This document shows positions 38,494 to 45,473 of a stretch of 64,000 nucleotides of DNA, piece after piece. Source of the stretch: DASSKP01 sp035695045. GTDB lineage: Bacteria; Actinomycetota; Actinomycetes; JAFAQI01. The stretch is from contig DASSEX010000040.1 in the NCBI GenBank assembly GCA_035695045.1, forward strand, positions 27,958 to 91,957, in the 5' to 3' direction. Both the position numbers and the translations under genes were made by a program. Below the pieces are notes generated by a model. It ran no database searches. It was not told where the DNA came from and saw nothing but the letters and a program-made list of their open reading frames with translations. Position 1 is the first letter of the stretch. Every line of letters begins with the position of its first letter.

Positions 38494-39302
38494 CCTCGGG
38501 ACCCGACCAACCGCCGCGGGAGGCCGCCGATGAGAGCGCCGGTCCCGCGGGGTGGCCGGGTGCGCCGGAGCATCCTGCAGGCGCACCGGTCCGACCGGTC
38601 GACCGCGGTGACGACGACGAGCCGGAGCTCATCCCGCAGGACACTCCGGGCCGCAGCTCCTCGACCTCGTCCGCTCGCGGTTCCGAGCCTCGCGACGACG
38701 CGGACGCCACTGCGGAGACTGCGGTGACGCCGAGGCCTGTGTCGGGCTCTCCACCCGAACCCGGCGAGCGCACCGCGCCGACAGTTGCGGCGCGCGGAGC
38801 GGCGTCTGCGCCGCAGCGCCCGACGATGCCGCCGGGACCGCCAGTGGCTCCGCCGCCGTCGCGCCCGGCCGCGCGTCCCTTCCCGACGCCGTCTCCGGTC
38901 ACCCAGCCGATCTCGGTCGGGCCGACGTCCGGCGCCGCTGCCCGTAAGGGCGGGCGACGGGCCCGGCTCACCGTCAAGCGCATCGACCCCTGGTCGACGT
39001 TGAAGTTCTCCTTCGTCTACAGCCTCGCCGGCCTCGTCGTCCTCCTGGTGGCGGTCATCGCCCTCTACGCCGTCGTCGACGCGATGGGCGTGATCGCCTC
39101 GATCCAGTCGTTCCTGCGCGACGTCGGCGGCGACAAGATGACGGCGTGGCTCAGCTTCGGCCGCATCCTGGCGATCGCGATCGTGCTGGGCGCGGTCAAC
39201 GTCATTCTGTTCACCGCGTTCGCGACACTGACGGCTTTCGTCTACAACGTCTGCACCGATCTCGTCGGTGGTGTCGAGGTCACGCTCGCCGAGCGTGGCT
39301 AG
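38490..39302 (+). CDS. DUF3566 membrane protein
   Basis: 270 residues: a 150-residue Pro/Ala/Arg-rich disordered head, then a DUF3566 region with two membrane segments (FSFVYSLAGLVVLLVAVIAL and ILAIAIVLGAVNVILFTAFA). Counterpart of mycobacterial Rv0007, found after gyrA across actinobacteria; role unknown, possibly envelope-related. GTG 38490 overlaps the gyrA stop. Confidence 0.85.
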
Positions 39303-39307
39303 CTGAG

Positions 39308-39382
39308 TGGGCCTGGATGGACTTGAACCATCGACCTCTTCCTTATCAGGGAAGCGCTCTAACCGAGCTGAGCTACAGGCCC
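39308..39382 (-). tRNA. ileT: tRNA-Ile (GAT)
   Basis: 75 nt, full cloverleaf: acceptor GGGCCTG/CAGGCCC, D-arm GCTC/GAGC, anticodon stem CTTCC/GGAAG with loop CTGATAA (anticodon GAT), T-arm GATGG/CCATC with TTCAAGT. CCA is not encoded. It runs opposite to gyrA. Confidence 0.97.
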
Positions 39383-39413
39383 CGGAACGAGATGCGAGGT
39401 TACCCCAGCCTCG

Positions 39414-39533
39414 CTAGCTGAGGTCGCGGGTTGCTTCCTGCCAGAGTTCGGCGTCGGCGCGGCGGGTGCGCCACGATCTCAGCGCGGCGAAGGCCGCACT
39501 GAGCGCGGCGACGGTCAAGGCGATGCGCTTCAC
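39414..39533 (-). CDS. DLW-39 family small protein (39 aa)
   Basis: 39 codons, GTG 39533 to TAG 39414. A hydrophobic N-terminus (KRIALTVAALSAAFAAL) is followed by a basic stretch and the family's C-terminal signature, here ADAELWQEATRDLS (ELW where the name-giving form has DLW). The exact 39-residue length and location beside the gyrA-region tRNAs match this actinobacterial family of unknown function. Its start lies one base beyond the tRNA-Ala 3' end and has neither an RBS nor a TANNNT box at leaderless spacing, suggesting it is read from the tRNA transcript. Confidence 0.85.
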   Translation of the reverse strand: MKRIALTVAALSAAFAALRSWRTRRADAELWQEATRDLS

Positions 39534-39534
39534 G

Positions 39535-39607
39535 TGGAGCTGAGGGGATTCGAACCCCTGACCCCCTGCATGCAAGGCAGGTGCGCTACCAACTGCGCCA
39601 CAGCCCC
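39535..39607 (-). tRNA. alaT: tRNA-Ala (TGC)
   Basis: 73 nt: acceptor GGGGCTG/CAGCTCC with the G3:U70 pair that identifies tRNA-Ala, anticodon stem CCTGC/GCAGG with loop CTTGCAT (anticodon TGC), T-arm AGGGG/CCCCT with TTCGAAT. CCA is not encoded. Confidence 0.98.
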
Positions 39608-39645
39608 GGAGTGGCTGGACTCAGGGTAGGCCAACGACGGTGCGA

Positions 39646-40215
39646 TCAGGCGTCACCGGGGTTGCGGGAGGTCGTCGAAGCGCCGTGCACCGACTGCTCC
39701 TCGCCGACCGTCGTGGTGGTCGACGCTGCCGGGAAGGGCGTCGGCGGGACGACTGACGGGTTCGACGACGTGCTGCGGCGCGTCATGCCGACGGCCGCAC
39801 CCGCGGCGGCACCGGCGAGCAGCGCAACGAGTGCGAGCGGCCAGCGACGGACCTTCTTGGTCTGCTCGCCGCGCAGCGCCAGCAGCGCAGCGGCAGCACG
39901 CTCCTTCGCCTCGGCGCGGGCCGGCGCGGAAGTCTCACGCGCGGTCTCGGCCGCGGCGACCACGGCCGGGACGACCTCCGTCTTGATCCGGCTGCGCGCG
40001 GTGTCGACGGCGGGGCCGAGACGGTCAACCGCCGGCTGGAGCCGGGTGCGGGCCTCGTCGACGTACGGCGCGACTCGAGAGGTCGCCTCGTCGACGTAGG
40101 GCGAGACCATCTCGCGTGCTGCGGACAGGCGCGGTGACAGAGCGTCGCGGGTTGTCTCCCACGTGTCGACGAGCCGGTCTTTCGCAACTTCGACATCGGA
40201 CTTGGTGCGCAGCAC
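39646..40215 (-). CDS. DUF5324-like helical membrane protein
   Basis: 189 residues: an amphipathic helical region with repeated segments (VSPYVDEATSRVAPYVDEAR), a Lys/Arg cluster, one membrane segment (about 141-161, WPLALVALLAGAAAGAAVGM) and a Ser/Thr/Pro tail. Resembles the DUF5324 proteins found next to cyclophilin genes in Streptomyces. GTG 40215 has GGAGG 6 nt upstream. Divergent from ppiA. Confidence 0.75.
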   Translation of the reverse strand: MLRTKSDVEVAKDRLVDTWETTRDALSPRLSAAREMVSPYVDEATSRVAPYVDEARTRLQPAVDRLGPAVDTARSRIKTEVVPAVVAAAETARETSAPARAEAKERAAAALLALRGEQTKKVRRWPLALVALLAGAAAGAAVGMTRRSTSSNPSVVPPTPFPAASTTTTVGEEQSVHGASTTSRNPGDA

Positions 40216-40323
40216 GGTGGACCTCCGGTTGGCGGCTTCTCTCTGGTCCGTTCCCAGCCCGGGGGGCTCACAACCGCCGTGCGAGGATGGCGGCCGACCC
40301 ATTCGCGAACTCCGAGGAGCACC

Positions 40324-40854
40324 GTGGCCGAGGACCTCTACGTCACCTTGTCGACGACCCAGGGCGACATCCGGCTCAAGCTGTTCCCGAACCATGCACC
40401 CAAGACCGTCGCCAACTTCGTGGAGCTGGCCGAAGGCACCCGCGAGTGGACCGACCCGAGGACGGGCGCCCGCACCAACGAGCCGCTGTACAACGGCACG
40501 ATCTTCCACCGCGTGATCAGCGGTTTCATGATCCAGGGCGGCGACCCTCTCGGCACGGGCACGGGCGGCCCGGGTTACCGGTTCAACGACGAGTTCCACC
40601 CGGAGCTGGGCTTCACGCAGCCGTACCTCCTGGCGATGGCCAACGCGGGCCCGGGCACCAACGGGTCGCAGTTCTTCATCACCGTGGCGCCGACGACCTG
40701 GCTGACCGGCAAGCACACCATCTTCGGTGAGGTCGCTGACGCGGACAGCCGCGCCGTTGTCGACAAGATCGCCGGGTCGCCGACAGGCCGGCAGGACCGT
40801 CCGGTCGAGGACGTCGTCATCGAGAAGGTGACGGTCGAGCGGGTGCCTGCCTGA
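40324..40854 (+). CDS. ppiA: Peptidyl-prolyl cis-trans isomerase (cyclophilin)
   Basis: 176 residues, cytoplasmic (no signal peptide). Cyclophilin landmarks: GDIRLKLFPNHAPKTVANFV, FHRVISGFMIQGGDP, GPGTNGSQFFIT, HTIFGEV. GTG 40324 follows GAGGAGCACC. Position corresponds to mycobacterial ppiA (Rv0009). The rhomboid gene begins 1 nt after its stop. Confidence 0.96.
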   Translation: MAEDLYVTLSTTQGDIRLKLFPNHAPKTVANFVELAEGTREWTDPRTGARTNEPLYNGTIFHRVISGFMIQGGDPLGTGTGGPGYRFNDEFHPELGFTQPYLLAMANAGPGTNGSQFFITVAPTTWLTGKHTIFGEVADADSRAVVDKIAGSPTGRQDRPVEDVVIEKVTVERVPA

Positions 40855-40855
40855 C

Positions 40856-41767
40856 GTGACGTCCGCGGAGGGGGACCCGCCGGCGGACGCCGACGGGACG
40901 CAGGTCGCGCTGCCCACGTGTTACCGGCATCCGGATCGGCCGACCGGGGTTCGCTGCACCCGTTGCGACCGGCCGATCTGCCCGTCCTGCATGGTGACGG
41001 CATCGGTCGGTTTCCAGTGCCCGGAGTGCGTGGCGGAAGGACGTCGTACCGTCCGGACGGGGCGAACCGTGTACGGCGGCCGGGTCAGCGCGCGTGCCGG
41101 CCAGCTGTCCATCCTGATCATCGTCATCAACGCGGGTGTTCTGCTCGCGAAGTTCGCGGCGGGGAGCAGCCCGGCGGCGTTCACGGGCGGCAGCGGGACG
41201 TCGACGTCGATCGACCGCAGGTTCGCCGGGCTACCGGCCGACCTCGACTTTCACCACGAGTACTACCGCTTCGTGACGTCGATGTTCCTGCACAGCGGGC
41301 TGATCCACCTGTTCTTCAACTGCTACCTGATCTACCTGATCGGCCCGGCGCTCGAGGGAATGCTCGGTCGCTGGCGCTTTCTCGCGCTCTACTTCGGGGC
41401 GGGGATCGGCGGCAGCGCGCTGTCCTACGTCATGAACCAGGGCGGTGAGGGGGCGTCAGGCGCGGTGTTCGGGCTGTTCTCCGCCATGTACGTCTTCGGC
41501 CGGCACCAACGACGCGACACATCGCAGATCGTCGGTCTGATCGTGCTCAACGTCGTGTTCAGCGTGCTGGTGCCTGGCATCGGTTACTGGGCGCACTTCG
41601 GGGGGCTGGTCGCCGGCGGTCTCATCGCCGCCGGGATGGCGTACGCGCCGGCCGGGCGTCTCCGGCTGCCCGTGCAGCTGTCCGGTCTCGCGCTGGTCGC
41701 GCTGCTCGTCGTGGCGCTCACCGCCGTCGGCGTGCACAACGCGCCGCCGAACATCTTCGGCTACTGA
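40856..41767 (+). CDS. Rhomboid intramembrane protease with B-box zinc finger
   Basis: 303 residues. The N-terminal 60 residues hold a Cys/His cluster (CYRHPDRPTGVRCTRCDRP, CPSCM, CPEC), then six membrane segments of the rhomboid fold. Catalytic Ser in GASGAVFG and His in YWAHFGGLVAG are present, with FLHSGLIHLFFN upstream. Substrates unknown. Probably co-transcribed with ppiA. Confidence 0.92.
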   Translation: MTSAEGDPPADADGTQVALPTCYRHPDRPTGVRCTRCDRPICPSCMVTASVGFQCPECVAEGRRTVRTGRTVYGGRVSARAGQLSILIIVINAGVLLAKFAAGSSPAAFTGGSGTSTSIDRRFAGLPADLDFHHEYYRFVTSMFLHSGLIHLFFNCYLIYLIGPALEGMLGRWRFLALYFGAGIGGSALSYVMNQGGEGASGAVFGLFSAMYVFGRHQRRDTSQIVGLIVLNVVFSVLVPGIGYWAHFGGLVAGGLIAAGMAYAPAGRLRLPVQLSGLALVALLVVALTAVGVHNAPPNIFGY

Positions 41768-41869
41768 GCGGGGTCGTCGCCCGGGAATGACACCGGCCTA
41801 GAACGGCGTTCGGTTTACGCCGTACCATTGCAGGCGGCACCCGCCTCGAGCGAGCACGGAGGATCTGTC

Positions 41870-43012
41870 ATGCGTGACGCGGTCATCGTCGACGCCGTCC
41901 GGACCCCGGTCGGTAAGCGCAACGGCGCCTACAAGGACATCCACCCGGTCGACCTGTCGGCGCACGTGCTCAACGCGCTCGCCGAGCGGACCGGCATCGA
42001 CCCGACCGTCGTCGAGGATGTCGTCTGGGGCACCGTCAGCCAGGTCGGTGAGCAGGCCCTGAACGTCGGCCGCAACGCCGTGCTCGGCGCCGGCTGGCCG
42101 GAGTCGATCCCGGGCACCACCGTGGACCGCCAGTGCGGCTCCTCGCAGCAGGCGGTGCACTTCGCGGCCGCCGGCGTCCTGTCCGGCCAGTACGACGTCG
42201 CCGTCGCCGGCGGTGTGGAGGCGATGACCCGGGTCCCGATGGGCTCGTCGATCGGTGCCAACGTCGGTTTCCCGTTCGGGCCGAAGATGCTCGCGCGCTA
42301 CGAGGGCCAGCAGATCAACCAGGGCCTCGGCGCCGAGATGATCGCCGAGAAGTGGGGCCTGTCCCGCCAGCAGCTCGACGAGTTCTCGCTGCTCTCCCAT
42401 GAGCGCGCCGCCTCCGCGGTCGACTCGGGAGCCTTCGAGGGCCAGTACGCCGTCGTCCCGGACACCGGCCTGCAGGCCGACGAGGGCATTCGCCGCGAGA
42501 CGACGCTGGAGAAGCTCGGGTCGCTGAAGCCGGCCTTCAAGGAGGACGGCGTCATCCACGCCGGCAACTCCTCGCAGATCTCCGACGGCTCGGGCGCGCT
42601 GCTCATCACGACCTCCGAGAAGGCACGCGAGCTCGGTCTGAAGCCGCTGGTCCGGCTGCACACGTTTGCGCTCGCGGCCGATGACCCGGTCATCATGCTG
42701 ACCGCTCCGATTCCCGCGACCGCGAAGGCGCTCGCCAAGTCCGGCCTGACCATCGACGAGATCGGTGCGTTCGAGGTCAACGAGGCGTTCGCGCCCGTCC
42801 CGCTCGCCTGGCTCGCCGAGACCGGTGCCGATCCGAAGCGGCTCAACCCGCTGGGCGGAGCGATCGCCATCGGCCACCCGCTCGGTGGCTCCGGGGCGAT
42901 CCTCATGACCCGGCTCGTGCACCACATGGTCGACAACGGCATCCGCTACGGGCTGCAGACCATGTGCGAGGGCGGCGGCATGGCCAACGCCACCATCCTC
43001 GAGCTCCTCTAG
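41870..43012 (+). CDS. Acetyl-CoA C-acyltransferase (thiolase)
   Basis: 380 residues; condenses or cleaves acyl-CoA. Active-site Cys89 in DRQCGSSQQA, NEAFAPVPLAW, the His motif GGAIAIGHPLGGSGA, and the C-terminal Cys in MCEGGGMANA are all present. Chain-length preference cannot be read; FadA/steroid-type sequence. GGAGGA 6 nt before ATG 41870. Monocistronic; ends at a strong hairpin. Confidence 0.92.
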   Translation: MRDAVIVDAVRTPVGKRNGAYKDIHPVDLSAHVLNALAERTGIDPTVVEDVVWGTVSQVGEQALNVGRNAVLGAGWPESIPGTTVDRQCGSSQQAVHFAAAGVLSGQYDVAVAGGVEAMTRVPMGSSIGANVGFPFGPKMLARYEGQQINQGLGAEMIAEKWGLSRQQLDEFSLLSHERAASAVDSGAFEGQYAVVPDTGLQADEGIRRETTLEKLGSLKPAFKEDGVIHAGNSSQISDGSGALLITTSEKARELGLKPLVRLHTFALAADDPVIMLTAPIPATAKALAKSGLTIDEIGAFEVNEAFAPVPLAWLAETGADPKRLNPLGGAIAIGHPLGGSGAILMTRLVHHMVDNGIRYGLQTMCEGGGMANATILELL

Positions 43013-43015
43013 CTC

Positions 43016-43053
43016 GCGGGTGGCCTGAGGACGTACTTACGTCTTCAGCCCGC
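43016..43053. terminator. Hairpin between convergent thiolase and fmdB genes
   Basis: Stem of GCGGG (43016-43020) with CCCGC (43049-43053) plus an 11-bp inner stem 43025-43035 / 43038-43048 (one G-U pair), separated by a 4-nt bulge. It fills the gap between the two stops, so it may end transcription from both sides. Confidence 0.6.
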
Positions 43054-43058
43054 TGCGG
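43035..43058 (+). repeat. Dispersed 24-bp repeat, copy 1
   Basis: Begins ACTTACGTCTTCAGCCCGCT (24 bp in all) and is identical to 59136-59159. Here its first half forms the 3' arm of the thiolase hairpin. Confidence 0.85.
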
Positions 43059-43065
43059 AACTGGG

Positions 43066-43308
43066 TCACTCGTCGGAGATCTGCTCGGCCTTGTCGCGGA
43101 GCGTGCGGAAGTCCTTGCCGCGGGTGTCTCCGACGAGGGAGTCGGTCGCGCTGAAGCCCCAGCCGTTGTACTTCACCGCGACCCGCCCCAGCCGCAGCTT
43201 GGTCTGGCCGTCGCAGTCCGGGCAGGGAACGCCCTCGGTGTCGCCGAGCGATCGCAAGGTTTCGTGTTCAGCTCCGCAGGCCATACACCGAAAGACGTAG
43301 ACGGGCAC
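43066..43308 (-). CDS. FmdB-family zinc-ribbon protein
   Basis: 80 residues: PVYVFRCMACGAEHE and then CPDCDG, the paired CxxC of FmdB/Zn-ribbon_8 proteins. Despite the family label of putative regulator, function is unknown. GTG start at 43308; runs leftward toward the convergent thiolase. Confidence 0.85.
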   Translation of the reverse strand: MPVYVFRCMACGAEHETLRSLGDTEGVPCPDCDGQTKLRLGRVAVKYNGWGFSATDSLVGDTRGKDFRTLRDKAEQISDE

Positions 43309-43390
43309 CGGCTATCCCCAGTGTGGAAAAAGCCTGTGGGGAAATGACAGCGGTGCAACTACGCCCTTGTGCGCCCTGACGATCATGTCC

Positions 43391-43639
43391 TCAACGCCAC
43401 TGCGTCGAGATGCCGAAGCCGGCGACGATGAACGCGAAGCCGACGACGAGGTTCCAGTTGCCCAGCGCCTTCACCGGCAGCGAACCGTTCGTCACATAGA
43501 ACAAGATCAGCCAGACCAGGCCGATGAGGAACGTCGCCACCATGACCGGACCCACCCACTGGGGGCTGACCCGCTTCTTCGGCGACCGGGTCGGCGGCGG
43601 GGTGTACGCCGCCTTCTGGCGGACCCGTGACTTCGGCAC
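43391..43639 (-). CDS. crgA: Cell-division protein CrgA
   Basis: 82 residues with two membrane segments (VGPVMVATFLIGLVWLILFY and WNLVVGFAFIVAGFGIST) and the conserved start PKSRVRQKAAYTPP; ends TQWR. CrgA contacts FtsZ, FtsI and other divisome members and influences septation and sporulation in actinobacteria. GTG 43639 with GGAGGGA 8 nt upstream. Divergent from the DUF881 gene, as in mycobacteria (Rv0011c/Rv0012). Confidence 0.93.
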   Translation of the reverse strand: MPKSRVRQKAAYTPPPTRSPKKRVSPQWVGPVMVATFLIGLVWLILFYVTNGSLPVKALGNWNLVVGFAFIVAGFGISTQWR

Positions 43640-43757
43640 GAGGTGAATCCCTCCTCGACAAAGCGGCTCCGGCGCGGCTTCGGCCACGCCGGCACGTCGG
43701 CGTCCTCTAGCGTAGAGCGTGGCCCAGCGAGGGCCCGGATGCTTCGAGGAGCCGGTC

Positions 43758-44498
43758 GTGCGATCGAGCCGCGCGTGGTGGCGGGTCATGGTGCCCGTGG
43801 TCGCCGCTGCCGGCGGCCTGCTGCTCGCCACCAGCGCGGTGACCGCGAAGGGCACCGACCTGCGGGCCAGCAGGACCTTGCAGGTCAGCCAGCTGATCAT
43901 GCAGGAGCAGCGGACGCTCGCCGCGCTCACCCGCGAGGACAACGACCTGCGAGATCGCATCTCGGCGGCGACCGCCCTGGCCGCCGTCGGCGACCGCCGC
44001 GTGCGTGACCTGCGCAGCGCAGCCGACCGGCTCGCCGCGGCCGCCGGTCTGACTCCCGTCACCGGTCCGGCCGTGACGGTGGCTCTTGACGACGTCCCGC
44101 GCAGCGAGCAGCAGCGCGACCTGGCCGCCGGGGCGCGCCCGGACGACCTCGTCATCCACCAGCAGGACGTCCAGGGTGTGGTCAACGCCTTGTGGGCCGG
44201 CGGGGCGGAGGCCATGACGGTGATGGGAGAGCGGGTCATCGCGACGACCGCCGTTCGCTGCGTCGGCAACACGTTGCTGTTGCGCGGCCGGGTGTTCAGC
44301 CCACCGTTCACGATCACCGCCGTCGGCGACGTCTCCCGTATGCAGCAGGCCCTCGCCGCCGACCCCGCCGTGCAGATCTTCCAGCAGTACGTCGCGGTCT
44401 ACGGCTTGGGTTACACGCTCACGACCAGCCCGCGTACGACGCTGCCGGCGTACGACGGTCCCCTCGAGCTGACCTCTGCGACGGCCGTCAATGGTTGA
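43758..44498 (+). CDS. DUF881 membrane-anchored protein
   Basis: 246 residues: one N-terminal membrane segment (WWRVMVPVVAAAGGLLLATS), a coiled coil (about 45-90) and an external DUF881 domain (GPAVTVALDDVPRS, DLVIHQQDVQGVVNALWAGGAEA). Usually found near division and sortase genes; function unknown. I chose GTG 43758 because GAGGAG lies 6 nt upstream; an in-frame GTG at 43719 sits behind TAGCGT with 5-nt spacing. Confidence 0.88.
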   Translation: MRSSRAWWRVMVPVVAAAGGLLLATSAVTAKGTDLRASRTLQVSQLIMQEQRTLAALTREDNDLRDRISAATALAAVGDRRVRDLRSAADRLAAAAGLTPVTGPAVTVALDDVPRSEQQRDLAAGARPDDLVIHQQDVQGVVNALWAGGAEAMTVMGERVIATTAVRCVGNTLLLRGRVFSPPFTITAVGDVSRMQQALAADPAVQIFQQYVAVYGLGYTLTTSPRTTLPAYDGPLELTSATAVNG

Positions 44499-45249
44499 GA
44501 CCGCGACCGCACCCGCTGCGCAGCGCGTCCGTGGCGACGCCTGGCGCACCGCCGCGCGCGGAATCGGCCAGCTGCTGATCACGCTCGGCGTGGTGATCCT
44601 GCTGTTCGTCGTCTACGAGCTGTGGGGCACGAGCATCTACACGCGTGGGCAGCAGCACAGGCTGGAGGACACCATCCAGCACGGCTGGCACACGTCCGCG
44701 CCGGACATCACCCAGGTCAATGTCAAGGAGGTGCCGCTCGGCTCCGGCATCGCCGTGCTGCGAATCCCGAGGTTCGGCAAGGGCTACCACATGGTGATCG
44801 TCGAAGGGACCGCCTACGACGACCTGACCAAGGGTCCGGGCCACTACCCGGGCACGGCCCTGCCGGGTCAGGTCGGCAACTTCGCGGTGGCCGGGCACCG
44901 CACCACGTATCTCGCACCGTTCAACAAGATCGACACCCTGCGCCGCGGTGACGCGATCGTGCTGGAGACGAAGTCGAACTGGCTGGTCTACCGCGTGCAG
45001 AACATCCCGGCCGGTCACGGCTACCCCGCCATTCCGTATCGGGAGATCGTCGACCCGACCGATGTGAAGGTCGCGTACGCCGTGCCTGACCAGCCGAACC
45101 CGAACAAGAAGCCGTTCCTGAAGCTGCTGACGTTCACGTCGTGCAACCCGAAGTACTCCGCCGCGCAGCGATACGTCATCCACGCCGAGCTCGTGCTCGA
45201 ACAACCGAAGAGTGACGGTCCGCCGCAAGCGCTCGCGACGGGGCGCTGA
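44491..45249 (+). CDS. Class E sortase
   Basis: 252-residue membrane transpeptidase. N-terminal anchor (QLLITLGVVILLFVVYELW), then the sortase barrel with catalytic His in VAGHRTTY, Cys in FTSCNPKY and Arg in AAQRYVIHA. Class E enzymes in high-GC Gram-positives recognise LAXTG-type signals. ATG 44491 overlaps the DUF881 stop. No obvious sortase substrate is in the window. Confidence 0.93.
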   Translation: MVETATAPAAQRVRGDAWRTAARGIGQLLITLGVVILLFVVYELWGTSIYTRGQQHRLEDTIQHGWHTSAPDITQVNVKEVPLGSGIAVLRIPRFGKGYHMVIVEGTAYDDLTKGPGHYPGTALPGQVGNFAVAGHRTTYLAPFNKIDTLRRGDAIVLETKSNWLVYRVQNIPAGHGYPAIPYREIVDPTDVKVAYAVPDQPNPNKKPFLKLLTFTSCNPKYSAAQRYVIHAELVLEQPKSDGPPQALATGR

Positions 45250-45251
45250 CC

Positions 45252-45452
45252 ATGTACGTCTGGATCTGGCGCCGGCTCCCCGGTGGAATCCCCGGCAAGC
45301 TGGCCGGCAGCCTCGTGCTGCTCGCGGCGGCGCTCGCACTGTTGTTCTTCCTGGTCTTCCCGTGGGCCGAGCGCCGGCTGCCGTTCCAGGACATCACCGT
45401 CGACAACGGCCCGTCCCCGCAGCCGACGGTCACGGTCTCCACGGCTCCCTGA
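45252..45452 (+). CDS. Small single-pass membrane protein
   Basis: 66 residues with one membrane segment (about 17-41, LAGSLVLLAAALALLFFLVF) and a short Pro/Thr-rich external tail. It follows sortase E by 2 nt and is probably co-translated. Small proteins of this kind recur at this place in actinobacteria; function unknown. Confidence 0.75.
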   Translation: MYVWIWRRLPGGIPGKLAGSLVLLAAALALLFFLVFPWAERRLPFQDITVDNGPSPQPTVTVSTAP

Positions 45453-45473
45453 GCCGTGCCAGACTTGCCCACC

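Noticed and set aside
43719..43757. Upstream GTG start for the DUF881 gene
   Set aside because: The TAGCGT box is 5 nt away rather than 6-7, whereas GTG 43758 has a good GAGGAG ribosome site; not fully excluded.
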